From an uncultured Aquimarina sp. (lineage in GTDB: Bacteria > Bacteroidota > Bacteroidia > Flavobacteriales > Flavobacteriaceae), in contig CANMLU010000004.1 in assembly GCA_947498815.1 (NCBI GenBank), positions 124,001 through 188,000 of the forward strand: 64,000 nucleotides of DNA. Reading direction: 5' to 3'. Shown piece by piece: positions 44,376 to 53,952 of this stretch. Position 1 is the stretch's first letter, and each line of letters opens with the position of its first letter. The notes below the pieces were generated by a model. The model did not search any database. It saw nothing but the letters and a program-made list of their open reading frames with translations, and was not told where the DNA came from. The position numbers and the translations under genes are program-made.

Positions 44376-45209
44376 TTATAAGTTTTTGGCTATAATTTCG
44401 TAATTACCAGTTATTTTGTTAAAACTTTTGGTGAGACTATTTGTGGTATTAAAAACATCTTGAAGTGTAAAGAAAGTTCCATTAATGAAGTCTTTCTTGT
44501 TGGTTCGAAACTTCTCCCATAATGCCATCATATTTCCTAATTCTTCCTCAATTTCGGTTGTGTTATAACTATTGATTAATAAATTCCCAATAGTAGTGTC
44601 AAATTCATTATAAGCTTTTTTCATTACTTCTTTGTATTCTGATTTTTTATTTGGAAACATTGAAGAAGCGGTGTAGTACAAACAAAGTCTTTGTGACAAC
44701 ATTCGTTGCTTTCCTGATATATTAATTGTATTTGCTAAATCTTGATTTTTCTTTTTAAAGAATTGATTGCTGTAGTTTGAGCTTACTTCTATACTTAAAA
44801 CCAATTCGTGACATGTACTCAATAATTTCGTATTAAGGCTCATTATATTGGCAGAATTGCGAAAATCGGAGGGAGTATTTATAGTTTTTTTAAACTCTGT
44901 CCAGTATTTTTTTACATCTTTAATCGATAGTTTAATTGCAGAATTAGGGGCATTTTTGGTTAGTATATCTAATTGCTTTTCGAAAATAAATTTACTAGAA
45001 TTAAGCTCTTTTTTGATTTCCTGATTATCAATACCCAACGCAATTAATAAATATGCCTTAGACATTTTTTGTGACAACATTCGTTGTTTTCCAGATATGT
45101 TTATGGCTTTGTTATAACTAATTGAACCATAATTTGGTGTTTGGCAGTATACTTCAACTTTGCAAAGTAAGGTCAATATGATAATAATAAAAGTAATTTT
45201 TGTTCTCAT
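44376..45209 (-). CDS. Secreted soluble protein with two NarX/PilJ-type P-box helices
   Basis: 277 residues. Signal peptide (about 1-22, ending EVYC or YCQ), no further membrane helix and no kinase, MCP or HTH domain. It contains two copies of the nitrate-sensor helix motif: INISGKQRMLSQKMSKAYLL (37-56) and INISGKQRMLSQRL (163-176), each starting a four-helix PilJ_N-like unit. The sensor kinase at 36506 carries the same motif once. It may be a periplasmic nitrate-binding accessory that talks to the kinase or transporter, or it may simply buffer ligand. A 7-2-7 palindrome 36 bp upstream places it in the nitrate regulon. Convergent with the response regulator gene. Confidence 0.82.
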   Translation of the reverse strand: MRTKITFIIIILTLLCKVEVYCQTPNYGSISYNKAINISGKQRMLSQKMSKAYLLIALGIDNQEIKKELNSSKFIFEKQLDILTKNAPNSAIKLSIKDVKKYWTEFKKTINTPSDFRNSANIMSLNTKLLSTCHELVLSIEVSSNYSNQFFKKKNQDLANTINISGKQRMLSQRLCLYYTASSMFPNKKSEYKEVMKKAYNEFDTTIGNLLINSYNTTEIEEELGNMMALWEKFRTNKKDFINGTFFTLQDVFNTTNSLTKSFNKITGNYEIIAKNL

Positions 45210-45244
45210 AATATAATTATTTTAGGGTTGGTTAATATTATTTT

Positions 45245-45260
45245 TACGTAAAAATACGTA
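45245..45260 (-). promoter_or_regulatory. 7-2-7 palindrome upstream of the P-box protein
   Basis: TACGTAAAAATACGTA has both half-sites TACGTA at the exact 16-bp span seen at nirB, nrtA, porin and nasA, 36 bp upstream of the gene. No TAnnTTTG directly follows, so the promoter geometry differs or the core is degenerate. Confidence 0.6.
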
Positions 45261-45533
45261 TTTTTTTGAAATGACCAAATTGTGATTTTTCTTTCCTGAA
45301 TTCTGGAAGTTAGTAGACATAAACTTTTATTGGTATTTAACATTGAATTCGAGTTATGGTGCTATTTTATACCATATTTAAAGGGTTTTATGAGGATTTC
45401 ACTTGCAACGATTATTGTTTTGATATTTATTCTGCCTCCAAATTATTAAATAAACAACTTATGATATCAAATATTTTGTTATACATAATAATGCTATAAA
45501 TACGTATTTTTATTACTTTACAATATGGATGTA

Positions 45534-45555
45534 TAAGTAATAATACTTAGTTTTG
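45534..45555 (+). promoter_or_regulatory. nrtA promoter: 7-2-7 palindrome overlapping a -7 element
   Basis: TAAGTAATAATACTTA (45534-45549) runs into TAGTTTTG (45548-45555). A further TACGTA half-site lies at 45501-45506. The leader to the nrtA ATG is about 30 nt. Confidence 0.75.
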
Positions 45556-45592
45556 AATAATTCTATTAGCGAAATTCTCAAAAAATCGAATT

Positions 45593-46996
45593 ATGAAAAA
45601 AATGTATCTTAAAGTTATAATGATCCTTTCTGCAATTGTATTGATGTCTTGTGGAGGAGAAAAGAAAAAAGGAATCGCATCCAGCGATTCTTCTTTGGGA
45701 GAAGAAACCTCGAAATTACTTATAGAAAAACCTCAATTAACTTTTGGTTTTATAAAGTTAACTGACATGGCACCTTTGGCTATCGCAAAAGAAAAAGGGT
45801 TTTTTGAAGATGAAGGTCTTTTTGTATCTGTTGAAGCTCAATCCAATTGGAAAAATGTTTTGGATCGTGTAATTGATGGTCAATTGGATGGGTCTCATAT
45901 GCTGGCAGGACAACCAATTGCTGCTGGTGCAGGATTTGGTAGACAAGCAGAATTGGTTACTCCGTTTTCAATGGATTTAAATGGTAATGGTATTACGGTT
46001 TCGAATGATGTTTGGAAAAAAATGAAACCAAATGTACCTGCAGATGAAGAAGGCAAACCTATCCATCCAATCTCTGCAACTGCTCTTAAACCGGTTATCG
46101 AATCCTATAAGAATGATGGTAAGGCCTTTAAGATGGGGATGGTATTTCCTGTTTCTACACACAATTATGAAATAAGATATTGGTTGGCTGCCGCTGGAAT
46201 TAATCCAGGGATGTACTCCAAAGACAATATTCAAGGACAAATTGATGCCGAAGTGCTACTTTCTGTTACTCCACCCCCACAAATGCCTGCAACTCTTGAG
46301 GCAGGAACAATTTATGGATATTGTGTAGGAGAACCTTGGAATCAACAAGCCGTTTTTAAAGGTATAGGTGTTCCGGTTACGACCAACTACGATATCTGGA
46401 AGAATAATCCAGAAAAAGTATTTGTAATGACTAAAAAATTCATTGAGAAATATCCAAATACTGCAGTGGCAGTTACTAAAGCATTGATTAGAGCAGGTAA
46501 ATGGTTAGATACTTCAGGAAATCGAAAAGAGGCAGTTAAGATTCTGTCTATGCCAGAGTATGTAGGTGCAGACGAAGTTGTACTGGCTAATTCTATGACA
46601 GGTACCTTCGAATTTGAAAAAGGTGATAAAAGAGAAATGCCCGATTTCAATGTCTTTTATCGCTATGATGCTACGTATCCATTTTATTCTGATGGAATTT
46701 GGTTTTTGACCCAAATGAGAAGATGGGGACAGATACCAGAAAGTAAGCCGGCCGAATGGTACGAGAAAACAATAAAGGATATTTACCGCCCAGATATATG
46801 GACCAAAGCTGCAAAGCTCTTAGTGTCGGAAGGTCATTTGGAAGAATCTGAATTACCAGAAACAGATGGGTATAAACCTGCGACTACTGATTTTATTGAT
46901 GGAAAAAAATATGATGCCAAAGATCCTATTGGTTACATCAATAGTTTTGGAATCGGAAATAAAGAAAACACAGAAGGTGTTTCGAGTATTGAATAG
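45593..46996 (+). CDS. nrtA: Nitrate ABC transporter substrate-binding lipoprotein
   Basis: 467 residues. Lipoprotein signal (IVLMSC, then GGEKKKG). NrtA/TauA-like binding protein: [26 protein letters not shown], the [22 protein letters not shown] stretch, [26 protein letters not shown], and [16 protein letters not shown]. These resemble NrtA of cyanobacteria, which binds nitrate/nitrite. It is followed by a permease and two ATPases, and preceded by a nitrate-regulon promoter. Confidence 0.93.
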   Translation: MKKMYLKVIMILSAIVLMSCGGEKKKGIASSDSSLGEETSKLLIEKPQLTFGFIKLTDMAPLAIAKEKGFFEDEGLFVSVEAQSNWKNVLDRVIDGQLDGSHMLAGQPIAAGAGFGRQAELVTPFSMDLNGNGITVSNDVWKKMKPNVPADEEGKPIHPISATALKPVIESYKNDGKAFKMGMVFPVSTHNYEIRYWLAAAGINPGMYSKDNIQGQIDAEVLLSVTPPPQMPATLEAGTIYGYCVGEPWNQQAVFKGIGVPVTTNYDIWKNNPEKVFVMTKKFIEKYPNTAVAVTKALIRAGKWLDTSGNRKEAVKILSMPEYVGADEVVLANSMTGTFEFEKGDKREMPDFNVFYRYDATYPFYSDGIWFLTQMRRWGQIPESKPAEWYEKTIKDIYRPDIWTKAAKLLVSEGHLEESELPETDGYKPATTDFIDGKKYDAKDPIGYINSFGIGNKENTEGVSSIE

Positions 46997-47084
46997 TCAA
47001 AATTATCAACTCATTCATGTTCCAATCATCAAGTATAATGATGCTTGATGATTGGCTATAGGAAAACTTAAAAGATGTAAAGAA

Positions 47085-48182
47085 ATGAAAGATCGATCGA
47101 TTCACGTCCTGAACTTTGTAGGTTTAGGTTTTTTCGAACCGGCAATTAGGTTAGCAACCGGCGAAGAGGTAAAGAAAAATTTAATAGTATTATTTAAGAA
47201 AGTGTTTTTGCCGATTTTATCCGTAGGGCTTTTTCTTATCGTATGGCATTCTGGAGCTAGATATTTATACAATATCGAAAAAGATGCACGTATAGAAAAG
47301 GCATTGGTAGATAGAGGTGAGGTTGCCGCAAATGAGATGAGGACATGTATTGAATCAGGAGACATTAGTTGTCAACCAAATACATTGCCTTCACCTGCTC
47401 AAGTCTGGATGGCTTATGAGTCGTTATTGTCTGATCATAGGGCGATATCTGAAAAGAAAACTGCATTTGCAGAAAAAGTAGCAGCCACAAATGAAAAAAG
47501 AGAAGCACAAGGTTTGGTTGCTATCAAATATACCGGTAGGCCATCATTTGTAGATCAGATTTTTACAAGTTTAAAAACAGTATTTGCTGGGTTTTTATTA
47601 GCACTTTTTATTGCGGTTCCTATAGGGATAATGTTGGGGCTAAGCGAAACATTACGATCATCGGTAAATTGGTTAATACAAATTTTTAAACCTGTTTCCC
47701 CTGTGGTTTGGCTATTGTTGGTGTTTATGATAGTAAAGACATTAACACGAAACTCTGATACCGATAGTTCATTTATTATTTCATTTATAAGTGTTGGACT
47801 TTGTTCAATGTGGGCGACATTGGTGAATACCAGTATGGGAGTGTCTTCTGTTGATAAAGATTATATAAACGTTGCCAAAGTCTTACAGCTTAGTGTAGGT
47901 CAGAAAGTATTTAAAATTATTCTGCCATCTTCTTTTCCTTTGATTTTTACGGGCCTTAGAATTACCTTATCGGTTGCTTGGATGGTTTTGATTGCTATTG
48001 AATTATTAGCACAAAGCCCTGGTTTGGGGTCATTTGTTTGGGAAGAGTTTCAGAATGGTGCAAATGATTCAAACTCCAAAATCATAGTCGCGATGTTTGT
48101 TATTGGTATTATAGGATTCTTATTAGATAGGATCATGTTAACCATACAGAAGTTTGTAACATTTACAGAAGAAACTGCGTAA
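47085..48182 (+). CDS. nrtB: Nitrate ABC transporter permease
   Basis: 365 residues from the ATG at 47085 ([20 protein letters not shown]); an in-frame TTG at 47052 is less likely. One N-terminal helix, then an extended soluble insert (about 55-160) that is charged and larger than in classical NrtB. The BPD-type permease core follows, with five or six helices and the EAA-like loop [28 protein letters not shown]. It works with NrtA and the two ATPases encoded downstream. Confidence 0.92.
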   Translation: MKDRSIHVLNFVGLGFFEPAIRLATGEEVKKNLIVLFKKVFLPILSVGLFLIVWHSGARYLYNIEKDARIEKALVDRGEVAANEMRTCIESGDISCQPNTLPSPAQVWMAYESLLSDHRAISEKKTAFAEKVAATNEKREAQGLVAIKYTGRPSFVDQIFTSLKTVFAGFLLALFIAVPIGIMLGLSETLRSSVNWLIQIFKPVSPVVWLLLVFMIVKTLTRNSDTDSSFIISFISVGLCSMWATLVNTSMGVSSVDKDYINVAKVLQLSVGQKVFKIILPSSFPLIFTGLRITLSVAWMVLIAIELLAQSPGLGSFVWEEFQNGANDSNSKIIVAMFVIGIIGFLLDRIMLTIQKFVTFTEETA

Positions 48183-48192
48183 ATCTATAATT

Positions 48193-49056
48193 ATGGCGTA
48201 TATAGAATTAAGAAATGTATCCAAATCATTTGGTGTAGGTAAAGATAGAACAAAGGTTTTATCAAATATTAACCTTGAAATTGAAGAAGGAGAGTTTGTG
48301 GCCATAGTTGGCTTTACAGGAAGTGGTAAAACAACGTTAATTAATCTGATTTCTGGTTTGATAATGCCAGATGAAGGTGAAGTTTTGTTTAAAGGAGAAC
48401 CTGTAACAGGTCCAAGTCACGAGAGAGGAGTGATTTTTCAAAATTATTCATTATTACCCTGGCTTAATGTTAAAAACAACGTTGGGATGGCGGTAAAAGA
48501 AGCATTCAAAAAAATGTCAAAAAAAGACAGAAGTAAACGTGTCGAAGAATATGTTGAAATGGTAAATCTTTCGCCTGCAATACATAAATTACCAAAAGAA
48601 CTTTCCGGAGGAATGCGACAAAGAGTTTCTGTTACCAGAGCTTTGTCAATGAGTCCAGATGTAATCTTGATGGACGAACCACTCAGTGCTTTAGATGCAT
48701 TAACCAGAGGAAATCTTCAGCAAGAGATTCTCAAGATATGGAATAAGGACAAAAAAACAGCTCTATTAATTACCAATGATGTGGATGAAGGTATTTTGAT
48801 GGCAGATCGAATTATTCCCCTTAAACCTGGGCCCAAAGCTACATTAGGTCCAGAATACAAGATTAATTTAGAACGACCCAGGGATAAAACAGCTTTAAAT
48901 CATAATGAAGAGTATAAAAAATTGCGAAACAGTATCATAGAGTATTTGATCCAGATTGGAGAGCAACGTGCTTCAAAAAAAACAAATAATTACATACTGC
49001 CAGATATTAAACCTAAAATGAAACCTACGCCTTTTAGAAGGCTAAGTTTTAGTTAA
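48193..49056 (+). CDS. nrtC: Nitrate ABC transporter ATP-binding protein (first)
   Basis: 287 residues. Walker [11 protein letters not shown]-loop [12 protein letters not shown], signature LSGGMRQR, Walker [13 protein letters not shown] and H-loop region replaced by LLITNDVDE, i.e. Asn in place of the usual His switch residue. This could make it the regulatory, weakly hydrolysing half of a heterodimeric ATPase pair. It lacks the NrtA-like C-terminal extension of cyanobacterial NrtC. Ten nt after nrtB. Confidence 0.92.
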   Translation: MAYIELRNVSKSFGVGKDRTKVLSNINLEIEEGEFVAIVGFTGSGKTTLINLISGLIMPDEGEVLFKGEPVTGPSHERGVIFQNYSLLPWLNVKNNVGMAVKEAFKKMSKKDRSKRVEEYVEMVNLSPAIHKLPKELSGGMRQRVSVTRALSMSPDVILMDEPLSALDALTRGNLQQEILKIWNKDKKTALLITNDVDEGILMADRIIPLKPGPKATLGPEYKINLERPRDKTALNHNEEYKKLRNSIIEYLIQIGEQRASKKTNNYILPDIKPKMKPTPFRRLSFS

Positions 49057-49069
49057 AAACGAATTCGAT

Positions 49070-49894
49070 ATGGAAGAAATACTTGAAAAATCGGTTAAAC
49101 GTACAACTGATAATGGGTTGTTCGAGGATAAATATATGATGGATATTTCTCAGCTTACCAAAATTTACCCTACTCCCAATGGCGATTATGTCGTTTTGGA
49201 TGATTTGGATTTAAAAATTAAACACGAAGAGTTTGTTTCCGTAATTGGGCATTCGGGCTGTGGTAAATCTACGTTATTAACTATGATTGCGGGTCTTAAC
49301 CCTATTTCCAGAGGGACTATTGTAATTAATAATCAAACGATAAAAGGCCCTGGTCCAGATAGAGGAGTTATTTTTCAGTCCCCAAGTCTGCTGCCCTGGA
49401 TGACTGCATATGAAAATGTTATGTTGGGAGTAAAGAAGGTTTTTGGTCATGGTACAAAAAAAGACAGGGATGATATTGTTACCTATTATTTGGCCAAAGT
49501 AGGGTTGGAGGATGCAATGCATAAAAAGGCTAAAGAATTATCTCAAGGAATGCAACAAAGAGTTGGAATTGCCAGGGCATTTGCTATAAAACCAAAAGTA
49601 TTGTTACTTGATGAGCCTTTCGGTATGTTAGATTCACTCACCAGAGGAGAATTACAGGATGTATTGATTGAGGTGTGGAATCAGGAAAAGATCACGGCAA
49701 TAATGATTACTCATGATGTAGATGAATCTATATTTTTGGCAGACAGAGTAATTATGATGACTAGTGGGCCAAGGGCCAAAGTTGGCGACATTTTGGAAAT
49801 TGATTTTGAAAGACCTCGTTTACGAAAGGATGTTTTGGATCATCCAGATTATTATAAGTATAGAGAGCATTTAATTAATTTTCTGGAGCATTAA
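49070..49894 (+). CDS. nrtD: Nitrate ABC transporter ATP-binding protein (second)
   Basis: 274 residues. Walker [11 protein letters not shown]-loop [12 protein letters not shown], signature LSQGMQQR, Walker [13 protein letters not shown] and a canonical H-loop [10 protein letters not shown]. With its intact switch His it is the likely hydrolytic partner of the preceding ATPase. It ends the nrt operon, and a terminator hairpin lies 330 nt further on. Confidence 0.93.
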   Translation: MEEILEKSVKRTTDNGLFEDKYMMDISQLTKIYPTPNGDYVVLDDLDLKIKHEEFVSVIGHSGCGKSTLLTMIAGLNPISRGTIVINNQTIKGPGPDRGVIFQSPSLLPWMTAYENVMLGVKKVFGHGTKKDRDDIVTYYLAKVGLEDAMHKKAKELSQGMQQRVGIARAFAIKPKVLLLDEPFGMLDSLTRGELQDVLIEVWNQEKITAIMITHDVDESIFLADRVIMMTSGPRAKVGDILEIDFERPRLRKDVLDHPDYYKYREHLINFLEH

Positions 49895-50222
49895 TTATGG
49901 TTTTAAAAGAAAGACTTTTTGTTTTTCTTTGTTAAAGCAGCATTATTTCTTTAACTTGTTTGTGGATATAGATTTTATTATAAACAAGTTTGGGGCATAG
50001 TGCTTGTTTTTTTAAAGTGAATATTGGTTTTTGTTTTTTCTGAAAAAACTATTATTCTTAAAGACTAAATCACTCCCCCATACGTTTAGAAAAAAGTTTG
50101 TACTGTGTCTTACTTAATTTGGCACTTAGTATTTTTAAAGTATAGAATTTAATAAATAAATTCATCAACGTTTAGTGTTGAAACCTTAAAGAACTTAAGT
50201 AGCTTTAAGTGTTTCTTGTGTT
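49895..50222. other. Intergenic region after nrtD
   Basis: AT-rich. It contains short inverted repeats, e.g. AACTTGTTT / AAACAAGTT around 49957-49992, and no convincing reading frame. It may be a long 3' untranslated region reaching the terminator at 50223. Confidence 0.4.
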
Positions 50223-50255
50223 ACCGGTTACAATTCATTTGTAACCGGTTTTTTT
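50223..50255 (+). terminator. Rho-independent terminator before the nitrate reductase gene
   Basis: Perfect 11-bp arms ACCGGTTACAA / TTGTAACCGGT, loop TTCAT, followed by seven T. It isolates the nitrate reductase transcript from the transporter operon. Confidence 0.9.
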
Positions 50256-50378
50256 ATGTTCAACTTGATAAAATCACCCTTTTAATAATCTCAAAATCAT
50301 TTTTTAACCTATCATATTTTGTTGAATTGATAATTCTTCCAATTCCACAATAGAAAACAGTTTTTAAGTTATGAAGGA

Positions 50379-50400
50379 TACGTATTTATACTTAGTTTTG
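50379..50400 (+). promoter_or_regulatory. Nitrate reductase promoter: 7-2-7 palindrome overlapping a -7 element
   Basis: TACGTATTTATACTTA (50379-50394) runs into TAGTTTTG (50393-50400), which fits TAnnTTTG. Transcription would start near 50407, leaving a leader of about 22 nt. Confidence 0.8.
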
Positions 50401-50428
50401 AAGAAATGAAATAGCATTTAAAGATATT

Positions 50429-53400
50429 ATGTCTGCATTTAAATCTTATAAAACAACATGTTCATACTGCGGTGTCGGTTGCGGAATAATTGCCAATAAA
50501 GATGCTAAAGGTGCAATTACCGTTAAAGGTGATCCGGATCATCCTGTCAATAAGGGTATGCTTTGTTCTAAAGGAATGAACCTTCATCATGTTGTCCAGG
50601 ATAAGAGTGATAGAATTTTGTATCCAGAAATGCGTTGGAGTAAAAATCATGAGCGTCAACGTGTGTCGTTGGATCAAGCCCTAGATAGAGCAGCGGCTGT
50701 TTTTAGCACCATAATTAAAAAATATGGACCAGATAGCGTTGGTTTTTATGTGTCTGGACAATGTCTTACAGAAGAGTACTATCTTGTTAATAAGTTGGCC
50801 AAAGGTTTCATAGGAACCAATAATATTGATACCAACTCGAGATTATGCATGAGTTCTGCAGTGGTTGGATATAAACAAGCATTAGGAGAAGATACTGTGC
50901 CTATAACATATGAAGATATAGAGCTCGCAGACTGTTTTATGATTGCTGGAGCTAATCCTGCCTGGTGCCACCCAATTTTATTCAGAAGAATTGAAGCGCA
51001 TAAAGAAAACAATCCTAATACAAAGATTATTGTTGTAGACCCAAGAAGAACCCAGTCCTGTGATATAGCGGATTTACATTTACAGATTTTGCCCGGTACA
51101 GATGTCGAATTGTATAATGCAATTGCAAGAAGATTGATGGATAGAAAGAAGATTGATAAGAGTTTTATTGCTAATCATACAGATAACTTTGAAGCACTTA
51201 AAAAAGCTTTACAAGCTACTTCTCTTGCAGAATCGGCCAAAATCTGTGGTATAACTGTAGCCGAAATAAAAAAAGCCGCTTCATATATAGCTGATGCAAA
51301 AGGATTTATTACCCTATGGGCCATGGGCCTTAATCAAAGCTCAATAGGGGTTAATAAAAATAATGCATTGTTGAATCTTTCTCTAATAACCGGTCATATA
51401 GGTAAACCTGGTTCTGGCCCATTTTCTCTTACGGGGCAACCCAATGCAATGGGGGGAAGAGAAGTTGGGGGTATGGCTAATCTTTTGGCTGCTCATAAAG
51501 ATTTGGCAAACGATGATCATAGGCGCGAAGTTGCCAACTTCTGGGGTGGAAAAGAAATAGGATCAAAACCGGGACTTACTGCAACCGAAATGTTTGATGC
51601 TTTAGAGGACGGTAAACTCAAAGCGATTTGGATCATTTGTACAAATCCCTTGGTGAGTCTTCCGAATTCGAATAAAGTAGAAAGAGCATTGAAAAAAGCA
51701 AAGTTTGTTATAGTTCAGGATATATCACATAGATCCGAGACAACAGAATATGCAGATTTGATACTTCCGGCTGCAGGTTGGGCAGAGAAAGAAGGTACCA
51801 TGACAAATAGTGAACGACGAATAACATATTTGAATAAAGTAATAGACCCTCCCGGAGAAGCATTACCAGATGCAGAAATATTATGGAACTTTGCCAGGAA
51901 AATGGGGTATGGAGGATTTGATTATAACTCTGTAGAAGAGGTTTATAACGAACACTGCGTTCTTACCAAAGGTACTAATATTGATATTTCTGGGCTTAGC
52001 TATGGGCGTCTTAAAACAGAAGGAAGTTTTCAATGGCCTGTGCCACACAATAATCACGGAGGGACTTCGCGTCTTTTTGAAGATAAAAAGTTTTATACCG
52101 ATACAGGAAATGCAAAATTTGTGGTTCCAAGATTTACAAAACCAACCTCAGAATTGCTAACTGAAAAACATCCTTTAATTCTAACCACTGGAAGAGTAAG
52201 AGATCAATGGCATACGAGGACAAAAACCGGAAAGGTAAACAGACTTCTTACTCATGTTCCAGATCCTTATTTAGAAATGAATCAGGTAGATGCTTTCTTA
52301 AGAAAACTTAGAGATGGTGATATCGCTGTGGTAGAAAGTAAACGAGGAAAAGTACAGGTTAAAATAAAAGTTAGTGATGCTATTAATAAAGGAGTTGTTT
52401 TTCTTCCAATGCACTGGGGTAAAGTTTTGGGTAATGATTATGGCAGAGCTAATAATCTCACGACAAGTATAATAGATCCAATCTCTAAGGAGCCAGATTT
52501 TAAATTCTCTGCAGTGCAGGTCTCAAAGCACATTAAGCCAAAACAAAAGATTTGTATTATAGGAGCAGGAACCGCAGCTTATCGCTTTATACAAACTTAT
52601 AGAGCGTATAATATAGAGGATGAAATCATGGTGTTTTCAAAAGAACCGTACCCTTTTTATAATCGAGTTCTATTACCCGAGTATGTAAGTGAAGAGTTAA
52701 AGTGGGAGCAGTTACAGAAAATGCGCGAAGGAAGCATGGAGTCACTAAATGTGAGTTTGTTTACAAGCAATCCTATTCATGAAATTAATAAAGAAGAAAA
52801 GTATATTATCGATAACAAGGGGCAAAAACATAATTATGATGTGGTTCTTATGGCGACAGGAAGCCGAGCTTTTGTGCCAAAAGAAGTGCCTATTCATTTA
52901 CCAGGTAGATTCACAATGCGCGATCGCGGAGATGCGGATAAATTGAAAACATATTTAAATCAAACAGGTTTGCCCGAGAATGAGCAACATGTAACCATAG
53001 TAGGAGGTGGATTGTTAGGACTAGAATTGGCAGCCGCACTTCGTAAAAAAGAAGTGAAAATTACCATTGTTCAACGAGGTAACCGATTGATGGAACGTCA
53101 ACTCGATATAGTAGCTAGTCGTTTATTGGCAGAAGATGTCAGAGAAAAAGGTATTCAGATTCATTTTGATAACGAAGTTGATACTGTTTTTAATCAAGAA
53201 GCTGGAGATCTCATCGTTAATCTAAAATCAGGAAAATCCTTTAATTGTAATGCAGTTGTATATTCAATCGGAACGATTCCTAATATCGATCTTGCAAAAA
53301 AGAACGGCATCAACTGTCGTCGAGGAATTTTAGTGAATCAGTATTTGCAGTCTAGTGATTCAAATATTTTTGCCATTGGAGAAATTGCAGAGTTCGAAGG

Positions 53401-53950
53401 AAATCTGTATGGTATTACTGCGGCAGCTGAGCAACAGGCCGATATCGTGGCAAAATACTTGTTAGGAGATTTTAGTGCGATATACAGAGGTTCGGTATTT
53501 ATGAATATTCTCAAATTTGAAGACCTGGATCTTTGTAGTGTTGGGAGCATAGATATTCCAAAAAATGACCCCTCTTTTGAAGAAGTAATTTTAATGGATG
53601 TCAGAAAACGTTTCTATAAAAAATGTATTGTAAAAGATGATAGACTTGTTGGAGCAATTTTGATGGGCGATAAAAAGGAGTTTGCCGATTTTAAACGCCT
53701 TATCGAGGATAAAATTGAGTTATCTGAAAAACGAGAAGAATTGTTGCGATCCTCTCAACCGGCAGAACCTGTTTTAGGTAAACTTATCTGCTCATGTAGT
53801 CAAGTAGGAGAAGGAAACCTGGAGCAGGTTATAAAATCAGGATGTGAAGATTTCTCTGAGTTATGCACCGCTACAGGTGCGGGATTGGGTTGTGGAAGTT
53901 GTAAGCCCGAAGTGAAAGAAGTACTTAATAATGTCATGCAATGGGCTTAA
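50429..53950 (+). CDS. nasA: Assimilatory nitrate reductase fused to FAD/NAD(P)H reductase and BFD domain
   Basis: 1173 residues, combining what are often two subunits. Residues 1-700: molybdopterin oxidoreductase with an N-terminal [4Fe-4S] motif (CSYCGVGCG, later CSKGMNLHH), the LCMSSAVVGYKQALGED region, GTMTNSERR and a C-terminal molydopterin-dinucleotide-binding part (TTGRVRDQWHTRTKTGKVNRL). Residues about 703-1105: pyridine-nucleotide-disulfide oxidoreductase with ICIIGAGTAAYRF (FAD), IVGGGLLGLELA (NAD(P)) and AIGEIAEF. Residues about 1120-1170: BFD-like [2Fe-2S] domain (CSCSQVGEGN, CGSCKPEV). Reduces nitrate to nitrite with NAD(P)H, apparently in one chain. The 3' end overlaps or abuts the next gene. 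Confidence 0.95.
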   Translation: MSAFKSYKTTCSYCGVGCGIIANKDAKGAITVKGDPDHPVNKGMLCSKGMNLHHVVQDKSDRILYPEMRWSKNHERQRVSLDQALDRAAAVFSTIIKKYGPDSVGFYVSGQCLTEEYYLVNKLAKGFIGTNNIDTNSRLCMSSAVVGYKQALGEDTVPITYEDIELADCFMIAGANPAWCHPILFRRIEAHKENNPNTKIIVVDPRRTQSCDIADLHLQILPGTDVELYNAIARRLMDRKKIDKSFIANHTDNFEALKKALQATSLAESAKICGITVAEIKKAASYIADAKGFITLWAMGLNQSSIGVNKNNALLNLSLITGHIGKPGSGPFSLTGQPNAMGGREVGGMANLLAAHKDLANDDHRREVANFWGGKEIGSKPGLTATEMFDALEDGKLKAIWIICTNPLVSLPNSNKVERALKKAKFVIVQDISHRSETTEYADLILPAAGWAEKEGTMTNSERRITYLNKVIDPPGEALPDAEILWNFARKMGYGGFDYNSVEEVYNEHCVLTKGTNIDISGLSYGRLKTEGSFQWPVPHNNHGGTSRLFEDKKFYTDTGNAKFVVPRFTKPTSELLTEKHPLILTTGRVRDQWHTRTKTGKVNRLLTHVPDPYLEMNQVDAFLRKLRDGDIAVVESKRGKVQVKIKVSDAINKGVVFLPMHWGKVLGNDYGRANNLTTSIIDPISKEPDFKFSAVQVSKHIKPKQKICIIGAGTAAYRFIQTYRAYNIEDEIMVFSKEPYPFYNRVLLPEYVSEELKWEQLQKMREGSMESLNVSLFTSNPIHEINKEEKYIIDNKGQKHNYDVVLMATGSRAFVPKEVPIHLPGRFTMRDRGDADKLKTYLNQTGLPENEQHVTIVGGGLLGLELAAALRKKEVKITIVQRGNRLMERQLDIVASRLLAEDVREKGIQIHFDNEVDTVFNQEAGDLIVNLKSGKSFNCNAVVYSIGTIPNIDLAKKNGINCRRGILVNQYLQSSDSNIFAIGEIAEFEGNLYGITAAAEQQADIVAKYLLGDFSAIYRGSVFMNILKFEDLDLCSVGSIDIPKNDPSFEEVILMDVRKRFYKKCIVKDDRLVGAILMGDKKEFADFKRLIEDKIELSEKREELLRSSQPAEPVLGKLICSCSQVGEGNLEQVIKSGCEDFSELCTATGAGLGCGSCKPEVKEVLNNVMQWA

Positions 53951-53952
53951 TC

